From Anopheles merus (Eukaryota > Arthropoda > Insecta > Diptera > Culicidae): 64,000 nt of DNA. This document shows positions 55,850 to 64,000 of the stretch, in pieces. Under the pieces are notes generated by a model. The model searched no databases, was not told where the DNA came from, and saw only the letters and a list, made by a program, of their open reading frames with translations. Position numbers and translations under genes: made by a program. Every line of letters begins with the position of its first letter. Position 1 is the first letter of the stretch. The stretch is taken from NCBI RefSeq assembly GCF_017562075.2, contig NC_054082.1:60370906-60434905 (forward strand). The letters run 5' to 3'.

Positions 55850-56707
55850 ATGGAGAAGAAGTTGAAATCGGTGCAACTGAAAAGGCATCAAGCGGTCGAA
55901 TTGGTGAAAAGTATCGAACAGTTTACGATCGGCTACATCGAGGAAAATGCCAGTGAAATACCAGTGTGTTTGGAACAATTAGAGAGGTATTATGAGGACT
56001 TCCTACAGGCAAATGCAAAAGTGAAGGAACTCGATGAGGAGGCCACAGATGCGAGTGTAAGTGAGCGGTGTGATATGGATACACGGTATCGTCGCGTTAA
56101 GGGCTTTCTTCTACGAAAGCAACCACCTCCTACGGCCGCGCAAAATATGCCGAATGAGTCGATGCTATTAGCGAGCTCGACACTCAATAGTTCGGGACGA
56201 TCAGGTGCAGTGAATTTGCGGCTTCCAAAAATCGAATTGCCTACGTTCGATGGCGATTCCACCAAGTGGTTAACGTTCCGTGACCGATTTGTGGCGATGA
56301 TCGACAGTGCCAGTGAGATACCGAACATAATGAAGCTGCAATATCTGCTGTCCTCGTTGAAGGGCGAGGTTGGTTTGCTTTTCGAGCACACCACGTTGAC
56401 AGCAGACAATTACGAGGTGACGTGGGCTGCCTTGCTGAAGCGGTACGACAATCCGCGTACGCTGATCCGGGAGTACTATCGGAAGATTCATCACCTGCCG
56501 GCAGTGAGCTATGACAACGTGGACGATTTGGCGCTGCTCGTCGATGAATTCACGCGGCATGTGAACGGTCTGAAGAAGCTCGACGAACCGGTGGACACCT
56601 GGGACACGCCACTCGCCAACCTGCTTCTGATGAAGCTGGATTCGTCGACCATTCTGGCATGGGAGAACCACTCAGCGCAACATAAAAAGATAAGTACAAG
56701 GAATTAG
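55850..56707 (+). CDS. gag: BEL-4 gag
   Basis: 285 codons from the first ATG after the leader. N-terminal helices (residues 1-75), then LRLPKIELPTFDGDSTKWLT (about 123-142) and the BEL gag core (RFVAMIDSASEIPNIMKLQY, LKGEVGLLFEHTTLTADNYE, HHLPAVSYDNVDDLALLVDE). A one-base shift near 56690 (HKKISTRN) separates it from the next part, where KYKELVDFLQDRVRILKS continues. Gag forms the particle. The frame is clean up to the shift. Confidence 0.88.
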   Translation: MEKKLKSVQLKRHQAVELVKSIEQFTIGYIEENASEIPVCLEQLERYYEDFLQANAKVKELDEEATDASVSERCDMDTRYRRVKGFLLRKQPPPTAAQNMPNESMLLASSTLNSSGRSGAVNLRLPKIELPTFDGDSTKWLTFRDRFVAMIDSASEIPNIMKLQYLLSSLKGEVGLLFEHTTLTADNYEVTWAALLKRYDNPRTLIREYYRKIHHLPAVSYDNVDDLALLVDEFTRHVNGLKKLDEPVDTWDTPLANLLLMKLDSSTILAWENHSAQHKKISTRN

Positions 56708-57492
56708 TAGACTTTTTGCAAGATCGTGTACGAATATTAAAATCATCGCGCGAGTTTTCCAATAACGGTGACAGCAGTTTTAGAATAGTGGCCGGCAACA
56801 GAAGGGTATCCGACCATAGGCCGAGAATTGTGGGCAATGCTGCAACTGCAAGGAGAGCTTCGCCGATTGTTTCAGCTCAACAGTGTGTTTTGGGTTGTGC
56901 AGAGCTTCACAATCTGCGCAATTGTCCTGCATTCTTGCGAAAGGACGTACAGCAACGCCGTGAAGTAGCCACCCGTGAGTGACTGTGTTGGAACTGCCTC
57001 ATTCGCAGTCACCATGTGAGGGATTGTCGTTCCGCGTTTAAATGCACTACGTGCAACGCACACCATCACTCCTTGCTGCACGTAACGCCAATTGTCACAA
57101 TGGCGGCGCAGTCGGATGATGAAGTGGTTCTGCTGGAAACAGTCCAACTACAACTGGTCGATGATCACGGCAATAAACATACAGCACGAGCACTATTAGA
57201 TTCCGGATCAATGTGCAACTTTATCTCCGAATCTATGGCCCATCGACTGTTGACACCGCTTTCCAAAGTAAGCATTGCTGTATCGGGTATAGGGCAAATC
57301 AAACAGCACGTGAAGGGTTCCATCACGGCGACCGTTCGATCCCTAGGAGAAGACTTCCATTCGTCAATGGAATTTCTAGTGCTCAAGACTCCGTCGGCTG
57401 AAATTCCAACCATTCCCTTAAATATTGCGAAATGGAACATTCCGAACGTACAGTTGGCAGACTCGTCTTTCCGGGAAAGGTCGATGTTGTAA
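56690..57492 (+). pseudogene. pol: BEL-4 gag zinc fingers and protease
   Basis: CVLGCAELHNLRNCPAF and, past a TGA at 56980-56982, CWNCLIRSHHVRDC and CTTCNAHHHSLLH: three zinc motifs. The protease has TARALLDSGSMCNFIS (active site DSG) near 57190. It ends LADSSFRERSML after a shift at about 57470; VDVVIGGNTFWE in the next frame is the true continuation. Confidence 0.85.
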
Positions 57493-57983
57493 TCGGTGGA
57501 AACACTTTCTGGGAGATACACACAGGAAGGAAACAGTCATTGGGTAACGGAAGGCCATGGCTGATAGAAACTGCGTTTGGATGAGCGATCTCGGGGAATA
57601 CTTCCCAACTTGCCTGCCCCAATCTACGATTGTGTCACACGGCCGCCAACGAAGGTGCCATCGAACGCTTGCTCCAGCGGTTTTGGGAGGCTGAGAGTAT
57701 CATGGAGGGTCCTGCCTTGTCAATTGAGGAGGACATGTGCGAAAAACATTACGTAGCTACCACGAGCCGTAATGCACAAGGTCGCTACATTGTGTCCTTG
57801 CCGCGAAGCCCCAAACCAGAAAGAACGCTGGGTTTGTCAAGAGAGATAGCAGATCGTCGTTTACTGGGTGTAGAACGTCGACTGAAGGCCAATCCTGAAA
57901 TGGAAAGGGAATATATTAAATTTATGAGAGAGTATGAGTCATTGGGACACATGGTCAAACTCACGGAACCCGTTGTAGGATGA
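57493..57983 (+). pseudogene. pol: BEL-4 pre-RT region
   Basis: GGNTFWEIHTGRKQSLGNGR, then a TGA, then 57630-57983: IERLLQRFWEAESIMEGPAL, YIVSLPRSPKPERTLGLSRE, ADRRLLGVERRLKANPEMER, EYESLGHMVKL. This is the segment before BEL RT. It ends at a TGA (57981-57983), and RT residues up to motif A are partly lost. Confidence 0.85.
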
Positions 57984-58620
57984 TCTGCTTACAATCATCC
58001 TACGCTTTCGAAAACACGCTGTCGCAATAGTGGCAGACGTAGAGAAAATGTACCGGCAGTTTCGTCATTGTGAAAACGATCGAAATCTATTGCGCATACG
58101 CTACCGTGAATGTCCCTCCGATCCCATTTCCACGTATGAGTTGCAAATGGTGACCTACGGTACCGCAACAGCACCATTTATAGCCACTCGAACGCTAAAA
58201 CAAATTGCGCACGACCACAAACAACAATACCCTTTGGCAGTCGACCCAGTGCTACATGATTTTTATGTGGATGATTTGTTGACTGGAGCAGATGATGTAG
58301 TAGAGGTCGTTGGAATGCGAACGCAAATTTCGCAAATGCTTGAATCAGCAGGTGTCCTCTTGAAGAAGTGGGCATCGAACGTCTCCGAATCGCTTGAAGG
58401 AGTTCCGAGCGACGATCTAGCGATCAAACCACTTCTAGACTGGCAAGAAGATCAAGCAATTTCAACATTGGGCTTGGTTTGGGAACCGTCTAACGACATG
58501 CTACCGTTCAGAGTCGACCTTCCACCACCCGCTTAAGAGCTTACGCGAAGTTTAGTCCTGTCTTACACGGCCAGAATCTTCGATCCCCTGGGCCTACTAG
58601 GGCCAACGGTAATACTTGCC
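57984..58620 (+). pseudogene. pol: BEL-4 RT
   Basis: The open part 58030-58536 starts ADVEKMYRQFRHCENDRNLL (motif A), with ELQMVTYGTATAPFIATRTL (motif B) and DFYVDDLLTGADDV (motif C, intact). It ends PPPA and a stop at 58534-58536; the next bases still encode FDPLGLLGPTVILAK in frame with the following part. Confidence 0.88.
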
Positions 58621-59604
58621 AAAATGTTTCTGCAGCGATTATGGGGGTTGAAGCAAGACGTTAAAACGCTAGATTGGGATCGATCACTACCAATTGACCT
58701 TCAAGAGGAATGGAGAAAGCTGCACAATACATTGTACTCGCTACGCGAATTACGAGTGCCTCGGTTTGTTTCACAATTCGGCACAGAAGACCTGCAGCTA
58801 CATGTATTCGCTGATGCTTCACAAGGAGCATATGGAGCATGCTGTTATGTACGAGCAGTATCTGCAAGAGGCATCCAGGTCAGATTACTAGCTGCCAAGT
58901 CCAAGGTGGTAGCGTTAGCAAATACGAACTCAATTGCCCGGTTGGAGTTGTGTGCAGCACAGCTAGCAGTACACCTTTTTCAGAATGTGGTTTCTGCACT
59001 CAAGGTGTCAGCTACGGCTATCTGTTGGACAGATTCGATGACAGTAATGCACTGGCTGAACTCATCACCGCGTCGCTGGAAACCATTTGTGTCCAACAGG
59101 GTGGCACAAATACAGGAAGAAACGCGTATCTCCAGCTGGCGTCATGTTCCTGGAGTTGATAACCCAGCAGATGACATCTCGCGCGGGCTGAATCCGGAAA
59201 AATTGCTGCAGTGTACACGTTGGTGGCATGGGCCGAGTTGGTTGTCCTACGGACAAGAGAAGTGGCCCCATGATCAACCGGCGATGAAGGAAGGCGAGGC
59301 TGACATCGAAGAGCGACTGGCAGTCACGAAGAGCGACACATTGTCACTACATCTACGATGTGTGATTTTAGCAACATACTGTTCGCCAAATACTCAAGGT
59401 ATGGCAAGTTACGGAGAGTCGTGGGTTTCTGCTTGCGGTTCATCACAACGCTTAGGGCAACCAGCTAGCACAACAGGAGTCGTTCGCGGAAGAGCTGGTC
59501 GACCTACAACGAGGGAAGCAGATAAGTGCGAGATCGAAGCTGAAGTGGTAGTCCCAATACATCGACGCACAGGGTGTGTTACGTGTCGGTGGCCGGCTAG
59601 ATAA
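58621..59604 (+). pseudogene. pol: BEL-4 RNase H
   Basis: QLHVFADASQGAYGACCYVR (catalytic Asp), SKVVALANTNSIARLELCAA, AICWTDSMTVMHWLNSSP (Asp), SWRHVPGVDNPADDISRGL and WWHGPSWLSYGQEKWP: complete RNase H and linker. After about 59390 the frame is out of register. Confidence 0.88.
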
Positions 59605-60583
59605 TGCCAACATCCCGGAGGCAACGAAGCATCCGACAGTCCTTGCAGCATCACATCGTCTGTCAGTGCTATTGGTAGAAAGGGTCCATCAGCAGGAGAT
59701 GCACGCCGGACTACAAGCAATGTTAACCATACTGCGGCAGAAGTTTTGGTTGATTGGAGGCCGAAATATGGTAAAGCGTGTGTATCACCAGTGCCACACT
59801 TGCTTTAGAAACAAGCCGACGTTGGTGAAACAGGCGGTAGCGGATTTGCCTGAGTCGCGGGTAACACCAACGAGACCGTTTGCGGTGGGTGGGGTGGATT
59901 ATTGCGGTCCGTTCTTGTTGAAGTCTACCATCCGCAATCGCAGTCCCACCAAGGCATATATCGCAATATTCGTCTGCTTCGCGACCAGAGCAGTTCATAT
60001 CGAACTGGTGAGTGATCTCACATCGACTGCATTTTTGGCTGCATTTCGTCGTTTTGTCGCGCGGAGAGGGAAGGTTGCTGAACTGCATTCAGATAATGCA
60101 ACAACATTCAAGGGGGCAGCGCATGAACTGCATCGTATATATAAGATGCTGAAAATCGATGAGGCTGATAGGAGAGGGATTTTTGATTGGTGCGCCGAAA
60201 ATGAGATGGTGTGAAAATTATCCCTCCGCGTGCACCTCATTTCGGAGGTCTTTGGGAAGCGGCGGTAAAATCGGCCAAAAAGTACCTTCAAAAAACAATA
60301 GGAGTTAGTAGCATTACACAGGAGCATATGCTTACCCTTTTAGCTCAAGTTGAGCAATGTTTAAATTCTCGCCCGTTGGTACCGTTATCCGACGAACCAA
60401 CTGATTTGGAAGCATTAACCCCGGCTCATTTTCTGATAGGTTGTAGTATGCAGGCAGTACCGGAGGTTGATTTAAGTAAGCTTTCTTCCAATCGGTTAAA
60501 AGAGTACCAATTAGTGCAAAAGCATTTACAAGTAATTTGGTCCCGGTAATACCCGGAATATTTGCAGCAGCTGCAAGCCAGAG
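59560..60583 (+). pseudogene. pol: BEL-4 integrase
   Basis: Frame 59576-60214: LRVGGRLDNANIPEATKHPT, HQQEMHAGLQAMLTIL...CHTCFRNK (HHCC zinc site), VGGVDYCGPFLLKSTIRNRS (Asp), ATRAVHIELVSDLTS, LHSDNATTFKGA (Asp). A TGA at 60212-60214 and a shift lead to 60211-60549: PPRAPHFGGLWEAAVKSAKK (Glu) and LTPAHFLIG, the BEL end region, stopped by TAA then by the LTR at 60584. Confidence 0.88.
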
Positions 60584-61366
60584 TGTAGCATATATGCTAT
60601 ACAGAACTTATTATAATACACACTATCAGCTATAGATACATTGTAACACATTTTAGAAAGCCAAACCACACCATTGTAACACATTCATTTTAACACATTC
60701 AGCAAATCAGATCATACCATAGCACCGCAACCGGAAGAGTTCAGGCCGTCCATTCAAACAAATAACAGACGTGACACACTTATCAAAAACAACCGAAACG
60801 GGCAACATAAGCAATTCAAGCGTTACTGCGGTAAAGTGGACAATCAGAGAACGCATAGCAACTTATTGCTAAAAGCGCAGTGTAGGCAAAGATCGACGAA
60901 CGCACCCGTTCTTTAGCTAGAACAGTTTATACTTTCCAGAACCTTCGTAAAAACATAGACACCTCACTCCAATATAATGTATAAATTGCACCTCATATCA
61001 ATAACCTTTAATTAGGACATAAACACATTCCAAAACCAAATGTACGAAACTTATTGAGTATAAATAAAACCAATTCCGACCGTGGCAAGTCAGATTCGTT
61101 CGGACTGCCAAGATAGGACGTTACGCTTCCTAAAAACTTCGTGTACCAACTTATTTCAAGAGTTTAGTTATGTCCCCCTACCCAAGGTAAGGCTTCTAAA
61201 CTCCAACATTTCCAGTAAGGGAAACTCCTTCCGGGTTTCCATGATCGCCTGGACGATCAAATCAGTCCGCTTCGAATAGTTTGTTCCACCTCAGCTCATG
61301 TCAGTAAAGACTGACTCCCCGCAAAAACGGTGCACGACGGCCCCGCGTACGTTCGATCACATTACA
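60584..61366 (+). repeat. 412-like 5' LTR
   Basis: 783 bp, TGTAGCATATATG to GATCACATTACA, about ten differences from the solo LTR at 20359-21140. GAGTATAAATAAAACC near 61056 is the likely promoter/polyadenylation region. The 65-codon frame at 61082-61279 is part of the LTR, not a gene. Confidence 0.95.
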
Positions 61367-61383
61367 TGGCGACCGTGACCTTA
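61367..61383 (+). promoter_or_regulatory. 412-like primer-binding site
   Basis: TGGCGACCGTGACC directly after the LTR. This is the tRNA-Arg-type primer site reported for the Drosophila 412/mdg1 group. Confidence 0.8.
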
Positions 61384-61785
61384 ATCTGCAATCGACAGGC
61401 AGAAGTATAAGCAAATTATTTTCAAGTAAAATGTGATAAATACAACGGTAACGTAAAACGTAAGTGTCGTGTGACAAAACAAAAGTATTGTGACCATAAC
61501 CGGCATTCGACGGGACGTGAGAAAAAAAAAGTGTCAAATATGCATTTTTTTTTAACGAAACATTCAACAACGCTGCTGGCACAAGTGACCCATATGTTAT
61601 AAATAATAACGGTGAAAGAACACCCAGAAGCAAGTGCAGTGCAGAATAAAAAAAAACAACATTTAGTGCAATGTAGTGCAAAAGGAATGTCAAATTGATG
61701 AACATCACAGTGTTGTGAGAACCTACCCCAATGTGTAAAAACGTAACGCTTATGCGATCGATTTACCAAGTAGAGTAACCTTAAA
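61384..61785 (+). other. 412-like leader
   Basis: About 400 bp, A-rich, several upstream ATGs. No long plus-strand frame. Minus frames here are chance. Confidence 0.5.
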
Positions 61786-62019
61786 ATGGGTAACGACGCA
61801 TCAAACCCTAAAGCTAATGTTGATGGTGATAATGATCTTACCATTATTCAAACACAAAATGTTCACTCAGAGCAGCATGAAACCCATGAATTAAAACTGA
61901 ACATTGTGCTGATACTTCTTGCTATCATACTCATGCAAAAAGTAATTAAAACCATTTTCAAAATATTGAAAACTCTAGCAAAACGTGATGCAATCAATAA
62001 CATACAACTGCCTATATAA
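61786..62019 (+). CDS. Small membrane-type ORF in the 412-like leader
   Basis: 77 codons. It starts MGNDASN, which fits an N-myristoylation signal (Gly2, Ser6). Residues 8-35 are polar and acidic. Residues 39-54 (LNIVLILLAIILMQ) are strongly hydrophobic, followed by a basic stretch (KVIKTIFKILKTLAKR). This is the layout of a single-pass or membrane-anchored peptide. It lies between primer site and gag, the first sizeable ORF of the RNA. I do not know its function. A role in membrane targeting is inference only. The frame is clean. Confidence 0.55.
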   Translation: MGNDASNPKANVDGDNDLTIIQTQNVHSEQHETHELKLNIVLILLAIILMQKVIKTIFKILKTLAKRDAINNIQLPI

Positions 62020-62113
62020 TGTAACTCATTTTGGTAATCTATACGATTCGTGGAGCAATTGATATGGGACAATAAAGTGCATAGCGAAACTACGGTTCAC
62101 AAGCAGCGATTGA

Positions 62114-62371
62114 ATGAAACAACTTTTCCCAACGTGGAAGACGAAAATACAAGACGAGCCCACTGCCCAATCTGGATTGGCAGGCAAGAATAGACAAGTG
62201 TCCCGACAAGACATCGAGCGACGACTGATCGACGACGTCATCGTAGAACTTCACATCAAACATCGAGTATGCACCAAATACCGATTAAACACCCAGCACC
62301 GGTATAGATTCAGCGTAGCATCATCATCAGTAGCAACAAACTGCATGCAGCATATCCCATTAAGGTATTGA
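62114..62371 (+). CDS. Second small ORF in the 412-like leader, doubtful
   Basis: 85 codons starting MKQLFPTWKTKIQDEP; basic and polar, with no domain recognised. It could be an unused frame. It is followed by an (AAATC)n patch (about 62388-62405) and then gag. Confidence 0.25.
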   Translation: MKQLFPTWKTKIQDEPTAQSGLAGKNRQVSRQDIERRLIDDVIVELHIKHRVCTKYRLNTQHRYRFSVASSSVATNCMQHIPLRY

Positions 62372-62466
62372 AACTTTAGAACATAATCAAATCAAATCAA
62401 ATCAAAGTTTTCAAGCTAGGAAATGAGTTCTATAAAAAGATTACATGAAAACAATTCAAAACAGGA

Positions 62467-63237
62467 ATGATTACTATAAGCGATAGAATTGAAATTTTGA
62501 AACATATCTTTAAAAAAATACAGGACCCCAATCAAAGGACTTGTACGAAAACACAACTCAGAATACAAGCCGAGGAAACATTTAAAGAGATTCAAAAAGA
62601 GATAGAAAAAAATAAATTCAAATACACCTTTAACAAACTATTAGAATTTAGTAAAATTTCCAACGCACTAATTCATAATATCATTGCTATGAGCACATCA
62701 AAAACCAACGACGACTCGCATAACAAGACATCTGATTGCTCAACAAATAGCTTAGAAGACAAAAATACCAACTTAACATTATTGACAACCAATAAGTTAT
62801 CGTTCAAACTCTTAGCACAGACCATATCAGCCTTTCTACAACTCCATAAAAAATCTAAAATGGCTTTCGATCTTAATAGCGTAGGGTTCTCCGTACTCAC
62901 GGGCATGCAACCGTTTGAGGGTAAAGCATCCGAATTGACTAAATTCATCAATACAGTCAATACAGTAAAAAGTATGATCAGTTCATCAAATTCCCTTATA
63001 GCAATCAACCTCCTACTCACAAAACTAGGAAAAGAACATAGGAAATTGTTTAAAGAACTGCCTAAATCCTTCGATGAGATAATTGTTACCATCAAAGGAA
63101 GGTATACGAATACCCTCTCAGTCGCCAAAATTTACAAACAATTATGCGACAGAAGAAAAGGTAAATTTGAAAATTTTAACACTTTTGCAAATAGCCTCAA
63201 CGAATTGGCTGATCAACTGCAAACAGCATATATTTAG
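62467..63237 (+). CDS. gag: 412-like gag
   Basis: 257 codons. Helical N-part (KHIFKKIQDPNQRTCTKTQL), a Ser/Asn-rich linker, then AFDLNSVGFSVLTGMQPFEG and KASELTKFINTVNTVKSMI, IYKQLCDRRKGKFENFNTFA: a Ty3/Gypsy capsid-like core as in 412-type gag. It ends at a TAG (63235-63237) after QTAYI. The same frame continues at 63244, so the stop cuts capsid from nucleocapsid. Confidence 0.8.
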   Translation: MITISDRIEILKHIFKKIQDPNQRTCTKTQLRIQAEETFKEIQKEIEKNKFKYTFNKLLEFSKISNALIHNIIAMSTSKTNDDSHNKTSDCSTNSLEDKNTNLTLLTTNKLSFKLLAQTISAFLQLHKKSKMAFDLNSVGFSVLTGMQPFEGKASELTKFINTVNTVKSMISSSNSLIAINLLLTKLGKEHRKLFKELPKSFDEIIVTIKGRYTNTLSVAKIYKQLCDRRKGKFENFNTFANSLNELADQLQTAYI

Positions 63238-63609
63238 GAAAACATGACACCCGACATAGCAAAGACACTAACACAGCAAAACGTCATAATAAAACTAAAA
63301 GAAGCAGGTATCAGTAGAGACAGCCAACTAATTTTAGACATAAAAGAGTTTTCAAGTATCACCGACATGCTGGATACAGTGAAAAGTTATGAAGGAAAAA
63401 ACCCGCCACATGAACAGAATAGTCGCACCACAAACTTTACACCGAACGCAAATCGTTCGACACAAGCGAAACCCCGATATGGCCCCAGACCAACGGGACA
63501 AACAGAAACGCAAATGCATTCAAAGCGGCACACAGCAGGGTTATGCATACACAAATTCAAACCAACACACCCGACAAGAAAGAAGAAGAGGAAGGGGATC
63601 GTTTTTTAG
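63238..63609 (+). pseudogene. gag: 412-like gag C-terminus after stop
   Basis: In frame with 62467-63237. TPDIAKTLTQQNVIIKLKEA, IKEFSSITDMLDTVKSYE, then a basic, Asn/Thr-rich tail without a CCHC box. It overlaps pol in the +1 frame from about 63500. Confidence 0.75.
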
Positions 63610-64000
63610 ACGACGACCAAAACCAATACCCACAGTAGTTATGATGACAGGGATAAAAACAAACAACTTCATAAAGGTTAAATTGAACATAGCTAACGGG
63701 AAAAACACAACATTGGTCATTGACTCCGGAGCTGAGGTATCACTTTTTAAAGCCTCAAGTTTAAAGAAACAAATCCAGTTAAAGAAAAACATGGAACTCA
63801 CACTCATAGGTATCACAACAGATACAATGAAAACAAAGGGATACACTCAAGCAACCATTCATTTTGGTGACAAAAATGTCGAGCACACATTTTTTATTAT
63901 AAAAGACCTACCAACTCAAGCAGACGGAGTATTAGGAATAGACTTTATCAGTAAATTCCAATGCGACATCCTTTTTTCGACTTGGATGTTACAGTTCCGT
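63537..64000 (+). CDS. pol: 412-like pol start: protease, runs off window
   Basis: Frame 2, open from before 63480 to the window end, so the true start cannot be fixed. A basic RRRGRGSFFRRRPK segment leads to TTLVIDSGAEVSLF (protease active site DSG, 63722) and GVLGIDFISKFQCDILF (the second conserved protease block, ILG.DFI). RT would follow beyond 64000. Gag is in frame 1, so expression needs a +1 (or -2) shift in the overlap. Confidence 0.85.

Larger units (their letters stand above)
55131..60583 (+). mobile_element. BEL-4: BEL/Pao element, cut by the 412-like element
   Basis: Leader, gag, protease, RT, RNase H and integrase in order on the plus strand. The 412-like LTR starts at 60584 inside the integrase C-terminal region (after LQQLQARV), so the rest of BEL-4 lies beyond the window. 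Several frameshifts and deletions. Confidence 0.9.
60584..64000 (+). mobile_element. 412/mdg1-like Gypsy retrotransposon, 5' part
   Basis: LTR (60584-61366), primer site, leader with small ORFs, gag and the protease part of pol; runs off the window. Target duplication left copy AGAG (60580-60583). The tRNA-Arg-type primer site, the gag without a CCHC knuckle but with a basic tail, and a gag-to-pol frame change fit the 412/mdg1 group. One stop interrupts gag. Confidence 0.88.

Noticed and set aside
61082..61279. 65-codon frame MASQIRSD..., also at 20856-21053
   Set aside because: Present twice only because the LTR is duplicated; it spans the LTR start of transcription.

Overview
This 64 kb window is eukaryotic, repeat-rich and almost gene-free. 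It suggests the genome of a dipteran insect, most likely an Anopheles-type mosquito. The evidence is the mix of element families: BEL/Pao LTR elements (one with a PHD finger in its gag), CsRn1-like and 412/mdg1-like Ty3/Gypsy elements, CR1-clade LINEs with a PHD-like ORF1, RTE, R1 and LOA-like LINE pieces, a tRNA-derived SINE with a (GAA)n tail, Tc1- and hAT-like DNA transposons, and long (GT)n microsatellites. The species is inferred, not proven. I found no convincing host gene. One 115-codon reading frame (8964-9311, minus) is left as unknown.

Layout. 1-198: tail of a transposase-like reading frame. 1645-4011: 5'-truncated BEL element (BEL-1). 5209-8198: three long GT/CA microsatellites around a solo LTR, an R1 LINE tail and a Tc1 transposase remnant. 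8499-8788: perfect 145-bp tandem duplication. 9420-16320: RTE LINE, split by a reverse-oriented CsRn1-like Gypsy element (Gypsy-1, 12484-16049, TSD AAAG). 16321-21246: reverse BEL element (BEL-2) whose LTR holds a solo 412-like LTR (20359-21140, TSD CCAC). 21350-22128 plus 32041-32618: one copy of an unclassified repeat, split by BEL-3 (22129-32035, TSD CTAAC). BEL-3 itself holds a CR1 LINE (23303-25689, which holds a SINE) and a hAT-type MITE (29062-30725, TSD GCTTGGAC). 32791-39672: second CsRn1-like Gypsy (Gypsy-2), reverse, split by a 5'-truncated CR1 LINE (copy B', 34645-37320). 39673-47110: minisatellite, a third RTE piece, a LOA-like LINE piece, a solo LTR (42445-43190, TSD CCCG), a 2.2-kb TA-flanked element (43272-45463) and the second copy of the unclassified repeat. 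47275-55130: CR1 LINE C with a 430-bp internal tandem duplication, split by near full-length CR1 LINE B (49963-54570, reverse). 55130-60583: BEL-4, cut by a 412/mdg1-like Gypsy element that starts at 60584 and runs off the window with LTR, tRNA-Arg-type primer site, a small membrane-type ORF, gag and the start of pol.

The window reads as layers of insertion. Target-site duplications visible by eye fix the order of many events, and several ancestral sites can be read on both sides of an insert. Most coding regions carry frameshifts or stops. The youngest-looking units are CR1 copies B and B' (about 98% identical proteins on opposite strands), the 412-like element with its solo LTR relative, and Gypsy-1 with its long intact RNase H-integrase frame. 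Nothing here is a cellular pathway; the genes work together only as retrotransposon gag/pol or ORF1/ORF2 sets. Features of special note are a 77-codon myristoylation-type membrane ORF in the 412-like leader, an inverted primer-binding-site scar in Gypsy-1, a stop codon shared by CR1 copies B and B', and their head-to-head arrangement, which could make long double-stranded RNA.
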